Assembly (NCBI RefSeq): GCF_016918015.1
Contig: NZ_JAERMK010000002.1
Span: forward strand, 62,001 to 126,000
Direction of reading: 5' to 3'
From: Glycomyces sp. YM15
GTDB taxonomy: Bacteria; Actinomycetota; Actinomycetes; Mycobacteriales; Micromonosporaceae
Length of the DNA: 64,000 bases
Part shown: one piece after another, positions 25,561 to 35,616 of the stretch
Position numbering within the stretch: the stretch's first letter is position 1
Layout of the letters: the number at the start of each line of letters is the position of its first letter
The notes under the pieces: generated by a model
What the model was told of the DNA's origin: nothing
Seen by the model: the letters and a program-made list of their open reading frames with translations, nothing else
The model's database searches: none
Translations under genes and position numbers: made by a program

Positions 25561-26909
25561 TGAACGATCCGATCTGGCTCATGCTCGTCAAGGGCGTGCT
25601 CGTCTTCGTGGTGCTCGTGCTGCTGGTGCTCTTCACCATCTGGTTCGAGCGGCGCGTGGTGGCGATCATGCAGGTGCGGCCGGGGCCGAACCGCAACGGG
25701 CCCTTCGGTCTGCTGCAGTCGCTCGCGGACGGCCTGAAGCTCGCGTTCAAAGAGGACGTGATGCCGCGGACGGCCGACAGGGTCGTGTTCATCGCGGCCC
25801 CGGTCATCGCGGTGGCCTGCGCGTTCACGGCGTTCGCGGTGATCCCCTTCGGGCCCGAGGTGAACGTCTTCGGGATCGAGACGGAGCTGCAGCTCACCGA
25901 CTTCGAAGTGAGCGTGCTGCTGATCCTGGCGTGCTCGGCGGTCGGCGTCTACGGCATCGTGCTCGCGGGCTGGTCCTCCGGCTCCACCTATTCGCTGCTG
26001 GGCGCGCTTCGCGCCGCGGCACAGGTGATCTCGTACGAGATCGCGCTGGGCCTCGCGGTCCTGACGGTGTTCTTCCAGTCGCAGCTGATGTCCACCGGCG
26101 CGATCGTCGAGGCGCAGGCGCAGGGCCTGCCGCTGAACTTCGGCGGCGCGGAGATCACGCTGCCGGGCTGGTACCTCATCATCCTCGCGCCGAGCTTCGT
26201 GATCTTCGTGATCTCGATGGTCGGCGAGACGAACCGCGCCCCCTTCGACCTTCCGGAAGCGGAGTCGGAGCTGGTGGCGGGCTTCGCGACCGAGTACTCG
26301 AGCCTGAAGTACGCGTCGTTCTTCCTGGCCGAGTACGTCAACATGGTCACGATGTCGGCCCTGTGCGTGACGCTCTTCCTGGGCGGTTGGGCCGCGCCGT
26401 TCCCGAGCTCGTGGTGGCCGGGCGCGAACGAGGGCTTCATGCCGCTCGTCTGGTTCTTCGGCAAGGTCCTGGCGTTCCTGTTCTTCTACGTGTGGCTGCG
26501 CGGCACGCTGCCGCGCCTGCGCTACGACCAGTTCATGCGCCTGGGCTGGAAGGTCCTCGTCCCGGTCTCGCTCGTGTGGCTCATGGTCCTGGCGGCCATG
26601 AACATCGGCCTCGACACCGAGAACGAGCTGCCGACCCGGATCGCCTTCGCGGGCGGTGCGGCGATCGTGGTCATGGCCCTGATCTTCTTCTGGCCCAACC
26701 GCAAGCAGTACGAAGAGCCGGCCGAGCCGGACACCGGCCTGGGCGGCTTCCCCGTCCCGCCGATGGACCTCGCGGTCCCCCCGAACCCGAGGGCCCTCAA
26801 GGAACTCGAACCCGCCAACACCAGTGCTCCACAGATGCTTGACTCGCAAGCTTCGCCAAGGGGTCCCATCAACGGCTCGCGCCCCACCGACAAGGGAGAG
26901 GAGGAGTAA
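25560..26909 (+). CDS. nuoH: NADH-quinone oxidoreductase subunit H
   Basis: This is a 449-aa membrane subunit at the junction with the peripheral arm, with eight transmembrane helices. [19 protein letters not shown] (about residues 28-46) and the quinone-loop signature [20 protein letters not shown] (about 223-242) are intact. ATG 25560 overlaps the nuoG stop. A long C-terminal tail (about residues 385-449) is acidic and polar, and includes one in-frame copy of the 18-bp repeat (DSQASPRG). A shorter homologue at 50143 lacks this tail and differs at the quinone loop. Confidence 0.95.
   Translation: MNDPIWLMLVKGVLVFVVLVLLVLFTIWFERRVVAIMQVRPGPNRNGPFGLLQSLADGLKLAFKEDVMPRTADRVVFIAAPVIAVACAFTAFAVIPFGPEVNVFGIETELQLTDFEVSVLLILACSAVGVYGIVLAGWSSGSTYSLLGALRAAAQVISYEIALGLAVLTVFFQSQLMSTGAIVEAQAQGLPLNFGGAEITLPGWYLIILAPSFVIFVISMVGETNRAPFDLPEAESELVAGFATEYSSLKYASFFLAEYVNMVTMSALCVTLFLGGWAAPFPSSWWPGANEGFMPLVWFFGKVLAFLFFYVWLRGTLPRLRYDQFMRLGWKVLVPVSLVWLMVLAAMNIGLDTENELPTRIAFAGGAAIVVMALIFFWPNRKQYEEPAEPDTGLGGFPVPPMDLAVPPNPRALKELEPANTSAPQMLDSQASPRGPINGSRPTDKGEEE
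26841..26857 (+). repeat. Dispersed 18-bp repeat, copy 5
   Basis: GACTCGCAAGCTTCGCC in the nuoH C-terminal tail, followed by AAGGGG. Confidence 0.55.
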
Positions 26910-27475
26910 TGTCCGGTTTCGCAAAAGGCTTCGGCGTCACCTTCTCGCACATGTTCAAACCGAAGGTCACCGTGGACTACCCGGAGGAGCCCTCGAAGCT
27001 CCAACCGCGGTTCCACGGCCGGCACGTGCTCAACCGCCACCCGGACGGGCTCGAGAAGTGCATCGGCTGCGAGCTGTGCGCCTGGGCCTGCCCGGCCGAC
27101 GCGATCTACGTCGAAGGCGCGGAGAACACCGAGGCCGAGCGGTTCTCGCCCGGCGAGCGGTACGCCAAGACCTACCAGATCAACTACGCGCGCTGCATCT
27201 TCTGCGGCCTGTGCATCGAGGCCTGCCCGACCCGCTCGCTCACCATGAGCAACGAGTACGAGCTGGCCCGCGACGACCGCCGCGACCTCATCTTCACCAA
27301 GGAGGAGCTGCTCGCCCCGCTCATCGAGGGCATGGAGCAGCCGCCGCACCCGATGCGCCTGGGCGACAGCGAGAAGGCGTACTACGCCTCGGGCCCGACC
27401 AATCCGGGTGCGAGCGAGGGCGCGGAGTTCTCGCTCACGGAGATGCTCTCGCAGAAGAACGGAGGCGTGCAGTGA
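26909..27475 (+). CDS. nuoI: NADH-quinone oxidoreductase subunit I
   Basis: This is a 188-aa subunit with two [4Fe-4S] clusters (N6a, N6b) that bridge NuoG to NuoB. The two ferredoxin motifs are [15 protein letters not shown] (about residues 51-65) and [15 protein letters not shown] (about 96-110). All eight Cys are present. ATG 26909 overlaps the nuoH TAA by one base (TAATG). The N-terminus starts with an amphipathic helix expected at the membrane surface. The C-terminal tail of about 60 residues is longer than the core fold. Confidence 0.95.
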   Translation: MSGFAKGFGVTFSHMFKPKVTVDYPEEPSKLQPRFHGRHVLNRHPDGLEKCIGCELCAWACPADAIYVEGAENTEAERFSPGERYAKTYQINYARCIFCGLCIEACPTRSLTMSNEYELARDDRRDLIFTKEELLAPLIEGMEQPPHPMRLGDSEKAYYASGPTNPGASEGAEFSLTEMLSQKNGGVQ

Positions 27476-28248
27476 TCGACCTCGCGCAGACCGTCGCCCA
27501 GAACGCCTCTGCGGGCGAATCGGTCTTCTTCTGGATCCTCGCGCCGATCGCGCTCGGCGGAGCCATGGGCCTCGTCCTGGCCCGCTCGGCGATCCACGCG
27601 GCGCTGATGCTCGCGATCACCATGATGTGCCTGGCGGTCTTCTACATCATGCAGGCCGCCCCGTTCCTCGGGTTCGTGCAGATCATGGTCTACACGGGCG
27701 CGATCATGATGCTCTTCCTGTTCGTGCTCATGCTGTTCGGGCGCGACTCGAAGGACTCGATGTTCGAGACGCTGCGCGGGCAGCGCCTCCTCGCCGTGTG
27801 CCTCGGCATCGGCCTGGCGGCGCTCCTGGCCTCAGGGCTCGCCCGCGCGGTCTCCGGCATGACGATCGCCGCCGACCCGCGCTGGGCCACTGGCGCCCAG
27901 TCGAACGTCGAGGCGATCGCCGAGGCGCTCTTCACGACCTATCTGTTCCCGTTCGAGGTCGTCTCGGGCGTGCTCACCGTGGCCGCGGTCGGCGCCCTCA
28001 TGTTCGCGCACGTCGCCAAGAAGGGCGGCCACCGCGGGCAGAAGGAGCACAGCCGCGAGCGGTTCGCCTCCGGCGTCTACCCGGGCCCCAAGCCCGGACC
28101 CGGCGTGTTCGCGACCTCGGACTCGACCGCGACGCCCGCGCTGCGGCCGGACGGTTCGATCGAGCCGGCGTCGCTCTCGGCCTACGTGCCGCCGCGCCAG
28201 CTCACGGCCGCCGAGTCGGCCCCGAAGCACACCGAAGGGCGGGAGTGA
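27472..28248 (+). CDS. nuoJ: NADH-quinone oxidoreductase subunit J
   Basis: This is a 258-aa membrane subunit with five transmembrane helices. The conserved third helix [15 protein letters not shown] (about residues 72-86) holds the Gly/Met pattern of the pi-bulge helix linked to proton transfer. The C-terminal 85 residues are cytosolic, Pro-rich and variable. GTG 27472 is preceded by GGAGG and overlaps the nuoI stop (GTGA). Length is above the usual 165-200 because of the tail. Confidence 0.93.
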   Translation: MIDLAQTVAQNASAGESVFFWILAPIALGGAMGLVLARSAIHAALMLAITMMCLAVFYIMQAAPFLGFVQIMVYTGAIMMLFLFVLMLFGRDSKDSMFETLRGQRLLAVCLGIGLAALLASGLARAVSGMTIAADPRWATGAQSNVEAIAEALFTTYLFPFEVVSGVLTVAAVGALMFAHVAKKGGHRGQKEHSRERFASGVYPGPKPGPGVFATSDSTATPALRPDGSIEPASLSAYVPPRQLTAAESAPKHTEGRE

Positions 28249-28547
28249 TGAGCCCCGAGTACTACCTGATCCTGGCCGCCGCGCTGTTCACGATCGGCGC
28301 GGTCGGCGTCCTGGTGCGGCGCAACTCGATCGTCGTGTTCATGTGCGTGGAGCTGATGCTCAACGCCGGGAACCTGACCCTGGTCACCTTCTCCCGCACC
28401 AACGGCAGCATCGACGGGCAGGTGATGGCGTTCTTCGTGATGGCCGTGGCCGCCGCCGAGGTCGTGGTGGGCCTGGCGATCATCATGGCGATCTACCGGT
28501 CCCGGCGCTCCGCCTCCGTCGACGACGCCAACCTGCTGAAGGCCTAG
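28248..28547 (+). CDS. nuoK: NADH-quinone oxidoreductase subunit K
   Basis: This is a 99-aa MrpC-like membrane subunit with three transmembrane helices. The buried Glu in helix 2 ([14 protein letters not shown], about E36) and the Glu in helix 3 ([10 protein letters not shown], about E70) are the conserved proton-path residues. It follows the standard 99-101 residue length. The ATG overlaps the nuoJ stop (TGATG). A short gap leads to nuoL. No unusual features. Confidence 0.95.
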   Translation: MSPEYYLILAAALFTIGAVGVLVRRNSIVVFMCVELMLNAGNLTLVTFSRTNGSIDGQVMAFFVMAVAAAEVVVGLAIIMAIYRSRRSASVDDANLLKA

Positions 28548-28557
28548 AGGGGAAACA

Positions 28558-30459
28558 GTGGACGAAATCTCGTACGCACCGGCCGAAGGGCTCCTCTCGC
28601 TGGCTTGGCTGCTCATCGCCCTGCCCGCGTTCGGCGCCGCGGTCCTGCTGCTCGCGGGCCGCAGAGCCGACAAATGGGGCCACTGGCTCGGCGTCGCCAC
28701 CATCGGCGGCGCCTTCGCCCTGGCCCTCGCGATGTTCGCCTCGCTGGCGGGCCTTGACGACAAGAGCGCGAACCTCGACCTGTTCACGATCCTCTCGGTA
28801 GGGGACCTGGACATCGAGGCGAACCTGCTCTTCGACCCGCTGAGCGCGGTGTTCTGCCTGCTCATCACCGGGGTCGGCTTCCTCATCCACGTCTACGCGG
28901 TCGGCTACATGTCGCACGACCCCGGGCGCCGGAAGTTCTTCGCCTACTTCAACCTGTTCGCCGCCGCGATGCTCGTCCTCGTGCTCGGCGGCAACTACTT
29001 CATGACCTTCATCGGCTGGGAGGGCGTGGGCCTCGCCTCCTACCTCCTCATCGCGTTCTGGCAGCTGAAGCCCGCCGCCGCGACCGCCGGCAAGAAGGCC
29101 TTCCTCACCAACCGCGTGGCCGACGTCGGGTTCCTCCTGGCGATGTTCACCATGATCGGCACACTGGGCACTGTGGACTTCGCGGGCGTCTTCAACGGCG
29201 CCGCCTCGCTGTCCACCGGCACGAGCCTCGCCATCGGGCTGCTGCTCCTCGCGGCCGCCTGCGGCAAGTCCGGCCAGTTCCCGTTCCAGACCTGGCTCCC
29301 GGACGCGATGGAGGGCCCGACCCCGGTCTCGGCCCTCATCCACGCGGCCACCATGGTGACCGCGGGCGTGTACCTCATCGCCCGCTCGCACGTCATCTTC
29401 AGCCTCAACGCGGACGTGCAGACCGCCGTCGTCATCGTCGGCGCCCTCACCCTCCTCTTCGGAGCGATCGTGGGCTGCGCCAAGGACGACATCAAGCGCG
29501 TCCTCGCCTGGTCCACGGTCTCGCAGATCGGCTACATGTTCCTCGCGGTCGGCCTCGGCGGCGGGGCGTTCGCGCTCGGCATCATCCACCTGCTCGCGCA
29601 CGGCTTCTTCAAGGCCGGGCTGTTCCTCGGCTCCGGCTCGGTCATGCACGCCATGAACGACCAGACCGACATCCGCCGCTTCGGCGGCCTCTGGCGGAAG
29701 ATGCCGCTCACCTACGCGACGTTCGCGGCCGGATGGCTCGCCATCATCGGCCTGTTCCCGTTCTCGGGCTTCTGGACCAAGGACCCGATCATCGCCTCCG
29801 CCTTCGCCCGCGAAGGCTGGCAGGGCTGGGCCGTCGGCGGCGCGGCGCTCCTGGGCGCCGCGCTCACGGCGTTCTACATGACCCGCGTCTTCGTGCTCAC
29901 CTTCCACGGTCCCAAGCGCTGGACCGATGACGTGCACCCGCACGAGTCCCCGGCGATCATGACCGTGCCGCTGGTGCTGCTCGGCCTGGGCTCGCTCGGC
30001 GCGGGCGGCCTCATGGCCTCCTCCGTGACCACCTGGCTCACGCCCGTCTTCGGCGAGGCCCATGAGGTCCACGGCCACCTGAGCCACACGCAGGTCACCG
30101 TCGCCACCACCATCGTGGTGGTCCTCGGCGCGGCCCTCGGCTGGCTCCTGTTCCGGGGCGGCACCGACGAGGTGCCGCGCGCCGCCGCCTGGCCGGTGCG
30201 CGCCGCGCGCGCCGACCTCGGCGGCGAGGCCGTCAACCGCGGCCTCTTCGAACGCCCGAGCCGCTTGGCCGCCAGCGCTTCGGTCGCCATGGACGGCCGG
30301 GTCGTCGACGGTGCCGTGAACGGCCTGGCCGCGGGCGTAGGCGGCACGTCGCGCCGCCTGCTGGTGATGCAGACCGGCTTCGTGCGCTCCTATGCCCTGT
30401 CCATTCTGTCCGGCGCCGTCATCGTGGTGGCCGCGCTCATGGTGGTGGTTATCCAGTGA
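28558..30459 (+). CDS. nuoL: NADH-quinone oxidoreductase subunit L
   Basis: This is a 633-aa antiporter-like membrane subunit at the distal end of the arm, with about 16 helices. It has the HDPGRRKFFAYFNLF start of the conserved core, GWEGVGLASYLLI, and FPFQTWLPDAMEGPTPVSALIHAATMV with the proton-channel Lys and His residues. The long lateral helix region is at the C-terminus. GTG 28558 follows GGGGAAACA. It carries a 60-residue polar loop near residues 530-590. It overlaps nuoM by 4 nt. Confidence 0.95.
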   Translation: MDEISYAPAEGLLSLAWLLIALPAFGAAVLLLAGRRADKWGHWLGVATIGGAFALALAMFASLAGLDDKSANLDLFTILSVGDLDIEANLLFDPLSAVFCLLITGVGFLIHVYAVGYMSHDPGRRKFFAYFNLFAAAMLVLVLGGNYFMTFIGWEGVGLASYLLIAFWQLKPAAATAGKKAFLTNRVADVGFLLAMFTMIGTLGTVDFAGVFNGAASLSTGTSLAIGLLLLAAACGKSGQFPFQTWLPDAMEGPTPVSALIHAATMVTAGVYLIARSHVIFSLNADVQTAVVIVGALTLLFGAIVGCAKDDIKRVLAWSTVSQIGYMFLAVGLGGGAFALGIIHLLAHGFFKAGLFLGSGSVMHAMNDQTDIRRFGGLWRKMPLTYATFAAGWLAIIGLFPFSGFWTKDPIIASAFAREGWQGWAVGGAALLGAALTAFYMTRVFVLTFHGPKRWTDDVHPHESPAIMTVPLVLLGLGSLGAGGLMASSVTTWLTPVFGEAHEVHGHLSHTQVTVATTIVVVLGAALGWLLFRGGTDEVPRAAAWPVRAARADLGGEAVNRGLFERPSRLAASASVAMDGRVVDGAVNGLAAGVGGTSRRLLVMQTGFVRSYALSILSGAVIVVAALMVVVIQ

Positions 30460-32000
30460 ACGAACTCCCGTTGCTGTCGGCGCTGGTCGCCGTGCCCCTG
30501 ATCGGGGCCGTGGTCGTCGCGTCGATCCGCCGCGAGAACGCCGATGCGGCCCGCTGGACCGCGCTCGGCTTCTCCGGTCTGGTCGCGCTGATCGCGGCGT
30601 TCGTGGCGATCGGCTTCGACTACGCCGCAGGAGCCCCGTGGCTCCAGTTCACGGAGTCCTATGCGTGGGTCGAGGCCTGGGACCTGAACCTGTCGTGGGG
30701 GGTCGACGGCATCGCGCTGCTCATGGTCCTCCTCACGGTGGGGCTGACACCGATCGCGATGCTCGCGGCCTGGCGGGACCTGGACGCGGTGAAGCGCTCG
30801 GTCCCGGCGTTCTTCGCGCTCATCCTCGCGCTGGAAGCGGCGATGCTCGCGACGTTCCTCGCCTCGAACGTGCTGCTGTTCTACTTCTTCTTCGAAGCGA
30901 TGCTCGTGCCGATGTACTTCCTCATCGGCTCCTACGGCACCGGCGCGAAGAAGCAGTACGCGGCGGTGAAGTTCTTCCTGTACTCGCTGCTGGGCGGGCT
31001 GTTCATGCTCGTGGCCGTGATCGCCCTGTGGGTGAACAACGGCGGCGTCTTCGACTGGCAGACCCTTGTGGACACAGAGGCGATGGCCGACGGGACGCTG
31101 CAGAACTGGCTGTTCCTCGGCTTCTTCATCGCGTTCGCGATCAAGGCCCCGTTCTTCCCGTTCCACACCTGGCTTCCGGACGCGGGCGGTGCGGCTCCGG
31201 CCGCGGTCGCCGCGCTCCTGGTCGGCGTGATGGACAAGATCGGGACGTTCGCGATCCTGCGCTACTGCCTTCCGCTGTTCCCGGATGCGACGCAGACGTT
31301 CGCGCCGTGGATCATCGGCATGAGCGTCATCGGCGTGGTCTACGCCGCGTTCGTCGCGATCGGACAGACCGACCTGAAGCGACTCGTGGCCTACACGTCG
31401 ATCGCCCACTTCGGTTTCATCGGCCTCGGGATCTTCGCGTTCACGCAGGCCTCCGCGACGGGCGCCGTCCTCTACATGTTCAACCACGGCCTCGCGACGG
31501 GCCTGCTGTTCATCGTGGTCGGCTTCCTCGCGATCCGCCGCGGCTCGGCGCAGATCGCGGACTACGGCGGGGCCGCCAAGACCCTGCCGGTGCTCGCCGG
31601 GATCTTCCTGTTCGCCGGGCTCGCCTCGCTCTCGCTGCCGGGCACCGCGCCGTTCATCTCGGAGTTCCTGGTCCTGTTCGGCGCCTTCACCGGCAACGAG
31701 CCGGTCGCGGTCGTCGCGACCCTGGGCATCATCCTCGCCGCCGCGTACGTGATCTGGATGTACCAGCGCACCATGCAGGGCGACCGGAATCCCGCGCTCG
31801 ACAAGATGCCCGCGATGAAGCGCGACCTCACGTTGCGCGAGAAGGCGCTCGTCGCGCCGCTGGTGATCGCGATCCTCGGTTTCGGGTTCTTCCCGCAGCC
31901 CTTGATCGACACGGTCGAGCCGGCGGTCGACAACACGCTCCTCTTCATCTCCGGCGAACCCGGAGACCTGCCCGCCGCCGAAGGAGTCACCAATGAATGA
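30456..32000 (+). CDS. nuoM: NADH-quinone oxidoreductase subunit M
   Basis: This is a 514-aa antiporter-like subunit with 14 helices. Conserved stretches include LSWGVDGIALLMVLLT, the channel motif PFFPFHTWLPDAGGAAPAA with Lys and His, and LKRLVAYTSIAHFGFI. GTG 30456 overlaps the nuoL stop (GTGA). Its TGA follows the nuoN start by 5 nt, so translation is coupled. Length is typical for actinobacteria. Confidence 0.95.
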   Translation: MNELPLLSALVAVPLIGAVVVASIRRENADAARWTALGFSGLVALIAAFVAIGFDYAAGAPWLQFTESYAWVEAWDLNLSWGVDGIALLMVLLTVGLTPIAMLAAWRDLDAVKRSVPAFFALILALEAAMLATFLASNVLLFYFFFEAMLVPMYFLIGSYGTGAKKQYAAVKFFLYSLLGGLFMLVAVIALWVNNGGVFDWQTLVDTEAMADGTLQNWLFLGFFIAFAIKAPFFPFHTWLPDAGGAAPAAVAALLVGVMDKIGTFAILRYCLPLFPDATQTFAPWIIGMSVIGVVYAAFVAIGQTDLKRLVAYTSIAHFGFIGLGIFAFTQASATGAVLYMFNHGLATGLLFIVVGFLAIRRGSAQIADYGGAAKTLPVLAGIFLFAGLASLSLPGTAPFISEFLVLFGAFTGNEPVAVVATLGIILAAAYVIWMYQRTMQGDRNPALDKMPAMKRDLTLREKALVAPLVIAILGFGFFPQPLIDTVEPAVDNTLLFISGEPGDLPAAEGVTNE

Positions 32001-33546
32001 GGCCCAGCAAGCGGGGCTCCAGATCGACTGGGCCGGTTTGGCCCCCATGATCATCGTGTTTGTCGCGGCCTTCGCCGGGCTTCTCGTGGAGGCCACGGTT
32101 CTCAAGGCCCGCAGGCTGGTCGTGCAGGTCTCACTCGCGGTGCTCGCCCTCGCCGCCGCGTTCGCCGCGGTGGTCATGAACGCGGGCAAGAACAGCGCCG
32201 CCTTCGAGATCGAAGGGGTCGGGATCGGCTCGGTCGTCCTCGACGGCCCCGGCCTGTTCCTGCAGGGCACGCTGGCGGTGCTCGCGATCATCGCGGTCCT
32301 GCTCCTGGCCGAGCGCCGCACCACGCGCGGCGGCGACTTCGTCGCCGAGGCCGCCGTGGTCGCCGACTCGGCCGCGGACAGGGCCCAGCGGCGCGAGCCC
32401 GGTGCGACGGAGATCTTCCCGCTGACGCTCTTCGCGGTCGGCGGCATGATGATGTTCGTGACCGCGGGCGACCTGCTCACCATGTTCGTCGCCCTCGAGA
32501 TGCTGAGCCTCCCGCTGTACCTGCTGTGCGGCCTCGCCAAGCGCCGCCGCCTCATCAGCCAGGAGGCCGCGCTCAAGTACTTCCTGTTGGGCGCGTTCGC
32601 TTCCGCGTTCTACGTGTACGGCATGGCCATGCTCTACGGCTTCGCCGGCACCGTGGACCTCGCGGGCATCAACCAGGCGGGCACCGATTCGGGCCAGCCG
32701 CGCATGTTCCTGTACATCGGCGTCGCGATGATCGCGGTGGCGATGCTCTTCAAGGCCGCGGCGGTCCCGTTCCACATGTGGACGCCCGACGTCTACACGG
32801 GCGCGCCGACCCCGGTCACCGCCCTGATGGCGGCCTGCGTCAAGGTCGCGGCCTTCGGCGGTCTCCTGCGGGTCTTCAACGTGGGCCTCGCGTCCTCGGC
32901 CTGGGACTGGCACCTGATCCTCACGGTGATCGCCGTGGCGACGATGCTGGGCGGCGCGATCTTCGCCGTGACGCAGCGCAACATCAAGCGGCTCCTGGCC
33001 TACAGCTCCATCGCCAACGCGGGCTACCTCCTCATCGGAGTCATCGCCCTCGGCGAAGCGGTCGGCCAGACCATGTTCTACCTGGCCGCCTACGGTTTCA
33101 CCGTGATCGCCGCGTTCGCGGTCGTCTCGCTGGTCCGCGACGGCGACGAGGAGGCGACCCACCTGGCCCGCTGGGCCGGGCTCGGCAAGAAGTCGCCGGG
33201 CACCGCCGTGGTCGTCACGATCCTCATGCTGGCCCTGGCGGGCCTGCCGTTCACGAGCGGCTTCACCGCCAAGTTCAGCCTGTTCAGCGCCGCGCTCCAA
33301 GCCGACGAGCTCGGTCTCGTGATCGTCGGCGTGATCTCCTCGGCCATCCTGGCGTTCCCCTATCTGAAGGTGGTCGTCCTGCTCTGGCTCAACGAGCCCG
33401 CGCCCGACGCCCCCACCGTCAACCTGCCGAGCCCCATGGCGGGCACCGTCGTCGCCGCGGGCGTCGCCGCCACGCTCGTCCTCGGCGTAGCGCCCGGCTT
33501 CCTCCTCGACATCGTCGATCAGGCCAGCATCTTTCTGAACACCTAG
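31993..33546 (+). CDS. nuoN: NADH-quinone oxidoreductase subunit N
   Basis: This is a 517-aa antiporter-like subunit. The core is FFLLGAFASAFYVYG-like (YFLLGAFASAFYVYG), FKAAAVPFHMWTPDVYTGAPTP and IKRLLAYSSIANAGYLLIG. The charged insertion near residues 113-140 (ERRTTRGGDFVAEAAVVADS) is longer than in E. coli. ATG 31993 overlaps nuoM. It is the last gene of the operon; a 30-bp perfect palindrome (33564-33593) follows 17 nt after the stop, ending the transcript. Confidence 0.94.
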   Translation: MNEAQQAGLQIDWAGLAPMIIVFVAAFAGLLVEATVLKARRLVVQVSLAVLALAAAFAAVVMNAGKNSAAFEIEGVGIGSVVLDGPGLFLQGTLAVLAIIAVLLLAERRTTRGGDFVAEAAVVADSAADRAQRREPGATEIFPLTLFAVGGMMMFVTAGDLLTMFVALEMLSLPLYLLCGLAKRRRLISQEAALKYFLLGAFASAFYVYGMAMLYGFAGTVDLAGINQAGTDSGQPRMFLYIGVAMIAVAMLFKAAAVPFHMWTPDVYTGAPTPVTALMAACVKVAAFGGLLRVFNVGLASSAWDWHLILTVIAVATMLGGAIFAVTQRNIKRLLAYSSIANAGYLLIGVIALGEAVGQTMFYLAAYGFTVIAAFAVVSLVRDGDEEATHLARWAGLGKKSPGTAVVVTILMLALAGLPFTSGFTAKFSLFSAALQADELGLVIVGVISSAILAFPYLKVVVLLWLNEPAPDAPTVNLPSPMAGTVVAAGVAATLVLGVAPGFLLDIVDQASIFLNT

Positions 33547-33563
33547 ACTGAGAACGGCATCGA

Positions 33564-33593
33564 CGCCGCGGGGAGCGATCGCTCCCCGCGGCG
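33564..33593. terminator. Perfect 30-bp palindrome after nuoN
   Basis: CGCCGCGGGGAGCGA and its complement, centred on GCGATCGC. It ends the nuo operon. A near copy is at 34939-34966. Confidence 0.75.
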
Positions 33594-33635
33594 TTCGCAT
33601 TTCCCGCTTCCGCCCGAGCCGGACAGGACCCCGCC

Positions 33636-34907
33636 TTGATCGACGCCGCTCTCCTCCACAGCCTGGCCTGGGTACTGCCGTTCGTCGCTCTCCTGGTGTG
33701 GCGCAAACACATTCCCGGTCTCAACGGCATGGCCGCCTTCAACACCGTGCCGCCGTTCCGGGCCTGGACCGCCCGACCCCATCCCGACGCCGCCATCCCC
33801 GTCCAGACAGGACGCCGAGTCGGCGCCGCCGCAGACGACCCGACCCGCGCCACCGTCATCGTCCGCACGGCCTGGGGCGCCTACCCCGGCAAAGGCGAAG
33901 GGCCCGGCTGGAGACAGGCCCGCCCGCTCACCCCGGTGATCTACGCCGACGGCCGCCCCGCCGCCTCCGGCTGGGGCACCACCCGCCTCACCCTGGACCC
34001 CGGCCCGCACCTCGTCGCCGTCGCGGGCAGCCACTCCGGCTGCTACGAGCACCTCGACCTCCAACGCGGCGAGCGACGCGAACTCGACTACCGGTGCGTC
34101 ATCGGCGGCAACGCGCACCAGTACGAAGAGGGCTACGCCGGCCACGACCTCGGGACCTACCTCACCGCCCGCTCCCGCAGCCTCCGCGGCGGCAACCGGG
34201 TCAAGCAGGTCCTCTTCGGGGCCGTCGGCCTGTCGATGCTGCTGTTCCTCGTCATCTTCATGCTCCCCGACGACTTCCCGATCGCCGACGACAAGCTGCT
34301 CCTCCTCCCCGCGCTCGTCGTCCCCGGCATCGCCGGAGTCGGTCTCGCCGTCGCCGCGACCGTCCGAGGCTTCCGCGCGACCCGCCCCGTCGTCGCCGAC
34401 CCACCGCCTCCGGGTGCGGCCCACCAGCTCCGCATCCTCGACGGCGGCGCCCCCGAGCTCACCCCCGCCCCCGGCTGGGCCGCCCTCGGCCTGCGCCTGC
34501 GCTTCCGCGTCGACCCCCATGACGCCGCGACCCTGAGCGCCCTCGCGGGCGGCAGGCTCGGCCTGCTGCAGCGCTGGCGCACGATCCGCGTCGGGGAACC
34601 CGAGCTCCCCGCCTGCCGTCCTTGGATTCCCGCACCCGAGGTCCACATCGACGGACGACCGGTCGACACGGGCTGGACCCGCTCCTGGATGCAGCTCCCG
34701 CCCGGCGAACACGACGTCCGCATCCGCGTCCTCGCCCCTGAGACCCAGATCGGCCCGCGCACCGCGCTCGACCTCAGCCGCGCCGAATGGCGGCACCGCG
34801 TCGTCCTCACCGCCGGAGAGACCCGCGACGTCGACCTCGTCGCCGACATCACCGCGACCCCGAGCCCCGACCGGCGCGAACTCGCGGCCTACCGCGTCCG
34901 CCTCTGA
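33636..34907 (+). CDS. Membrane protein with two related extracytoplasmic beta domains
   Basis: This is a 423-aa protein of unknown function. One hydrophobic N-terminal helix (about 6-22) and two central helices (about 190-210 and 220-240) split it. Each soluble part has the same motif: ...YADGRPAASGWGTTRL.L.PGPH.V.V (about 98-130) and HIDGRPVDTGWTRSW.QLPPGEHDVRI (about 336-366). This is an internal duplication of a beta-sandwich-like domain. The TTG start is only weakly supported by an upstream AGGA. The gene is flanked by two almost identical hairpins (33564, 34939), so it is its own unit. Confidence 0.65.
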   Translation: MIDAALLHSLAWVLPFVALLVWRKHIPGLNGMAAFNTVPPFRAWTARPHPDAAIPVQTGRRVGAAADDPTRATVIVRTAWGAYPGKGEGPGWRQARPLTPVIYADGRPAASGWGTTRLTLDPGPHLVAVAGSHSGCYEHLDLQRGERRELDYRCVIGGNAHQYEEGYAGHDLGTYLTARSRSLRGGNRVKQVLFGAVGLSMLLFLVIFMLPDDFPIADDKLLLLPALVVPGIAGVGLAVAATVRGFRATRPVVADPPPPGAAHQLRILDGGAPELTPAPGWAALGLRLRFRVDPHDAATLSALAGGRLGLLQRWRTIRVGEPELPACRPWIPAPEVHIDGRPVDTGWTRSWMQLPPGEHDVRIRVLAPETQIGPRTALDLSRAEWRHRVVLTAGETRDVDLVADITATPSPDRRELAAYRVRL

Positions 34908-34938
34908 CCCGGGCGCGGGGGTCACGTTCGAGCCGAAA

Positions 34939-34966
34939 GCCGCGTGGAGCGATCGCTCCCCGCGGC
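34939..34966. terminator. Bidirectional hairpin between convergent genes
   Basis: GCCGCGTGGAGCGATCGCTC... shares the GAGCGATCGCTC core with the post-nuoN hairpin. A second stem, AGCCGTGCACGGCT, follows at 34967-34980. Confidence 0.65.
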
Positions 34967-34981
34967 AGCCGTGCACGGCTG

Positions 34982-35530
34982 CTAGCCGACCTTGGACGCT
35001 TCGTGCTCGGCGGTGCTGGTGAGCTCGCGGTCGATCTCCTCGAAGAGTGCTTCGGCGGCGAACCAGGCCTTGGACGCGCGGGTGCGCAGGAGCAGGAGCG
35101 TCGCCGTCGGGAACGACCCGCAGACGACGAGCATCGCGGCGGCGCTGATGAAGAAGGGCGCGTCATCGGGGAACGTCGCGAAGTACGCGCGCCCGAGGAT
35201 CCAGAGGTACATCGCGCCCGGGATGATCGCGAGGGCCCACCAGGCGGCCTTGACCGCGTGGGCGCGGCGGCGGCCGAGGCGGGCGGCGATGAAGGGCATC
35301 GAGACCGTGACGGCGACGCTGAGGAGGATCGTGACCAGCCGTTCGAGGTCGATCGAGCCGATGACGTCGAGCATCGTGTCGTGACTGGAGGAGGAGCTGG
35401 TCGCGTCGAACAGGAACCGCACGCCGATCGAGTAGAGCAGCAGGATCGCGGCGAACTGGAGCCAGATGACGCCTTGCGCGGCGAGGACGGTCTTCGGCTT
35501 GGCAGAGGGCCCGTGGTGTCGGGGTCGCAC
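34982..35530 (-). CDS. Hypothetical membrane protein
   Basis: This is a 182-aa protein with four hydrophobic helices (about residues 20-42, 55-78, 85-108 and 118-140) and a charged C-terminus. GTG 35530 is chosen because GAAGGGAG lies just upstream and the hydrophobic core starts soon after. A longer in-frame reading to 35779 has no ribosome-binding site and runs through a dispersed repeat. No domain is recognised. A helix pattern of this kind also occurs in small transporters and membrane regulators, but nothing specific is seen. Confidence 0.6.
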   Translation of the reverse strand: MRPRHHGPSAKPKTVLAAQGVIWLQFAAILLLYSIGVRFLFDATSSSSSHDTMLDVIGSIDLERLVTILLSVAVTVSMPFIAARLGRRRAHAVKAAWWALAIIPGAMYLWILGRAYFATFPDDAPFFISAAAMLVVCGSFPTATLLLLRTRASKAWFAAEALFEEIDRELTSTAEHEASKVG

Positions 35531-35616
35531 TGCGCTCCCTTCTCGGCCGCGAACGCGGTCCGAAGGATCACCCGACGGACTTCGCAGTCGACGTCGGGAC
35601 TCTGAGCTAGAGGCAC

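Noticed and set aside
28483-32576. Two very long frames opposite nuoL and nuoM
   Set aside because: They are rich in Glu, Arg, Gln and His with no domain and run exactly antisense to clear nuo genes, so they are codon-bias shadows.
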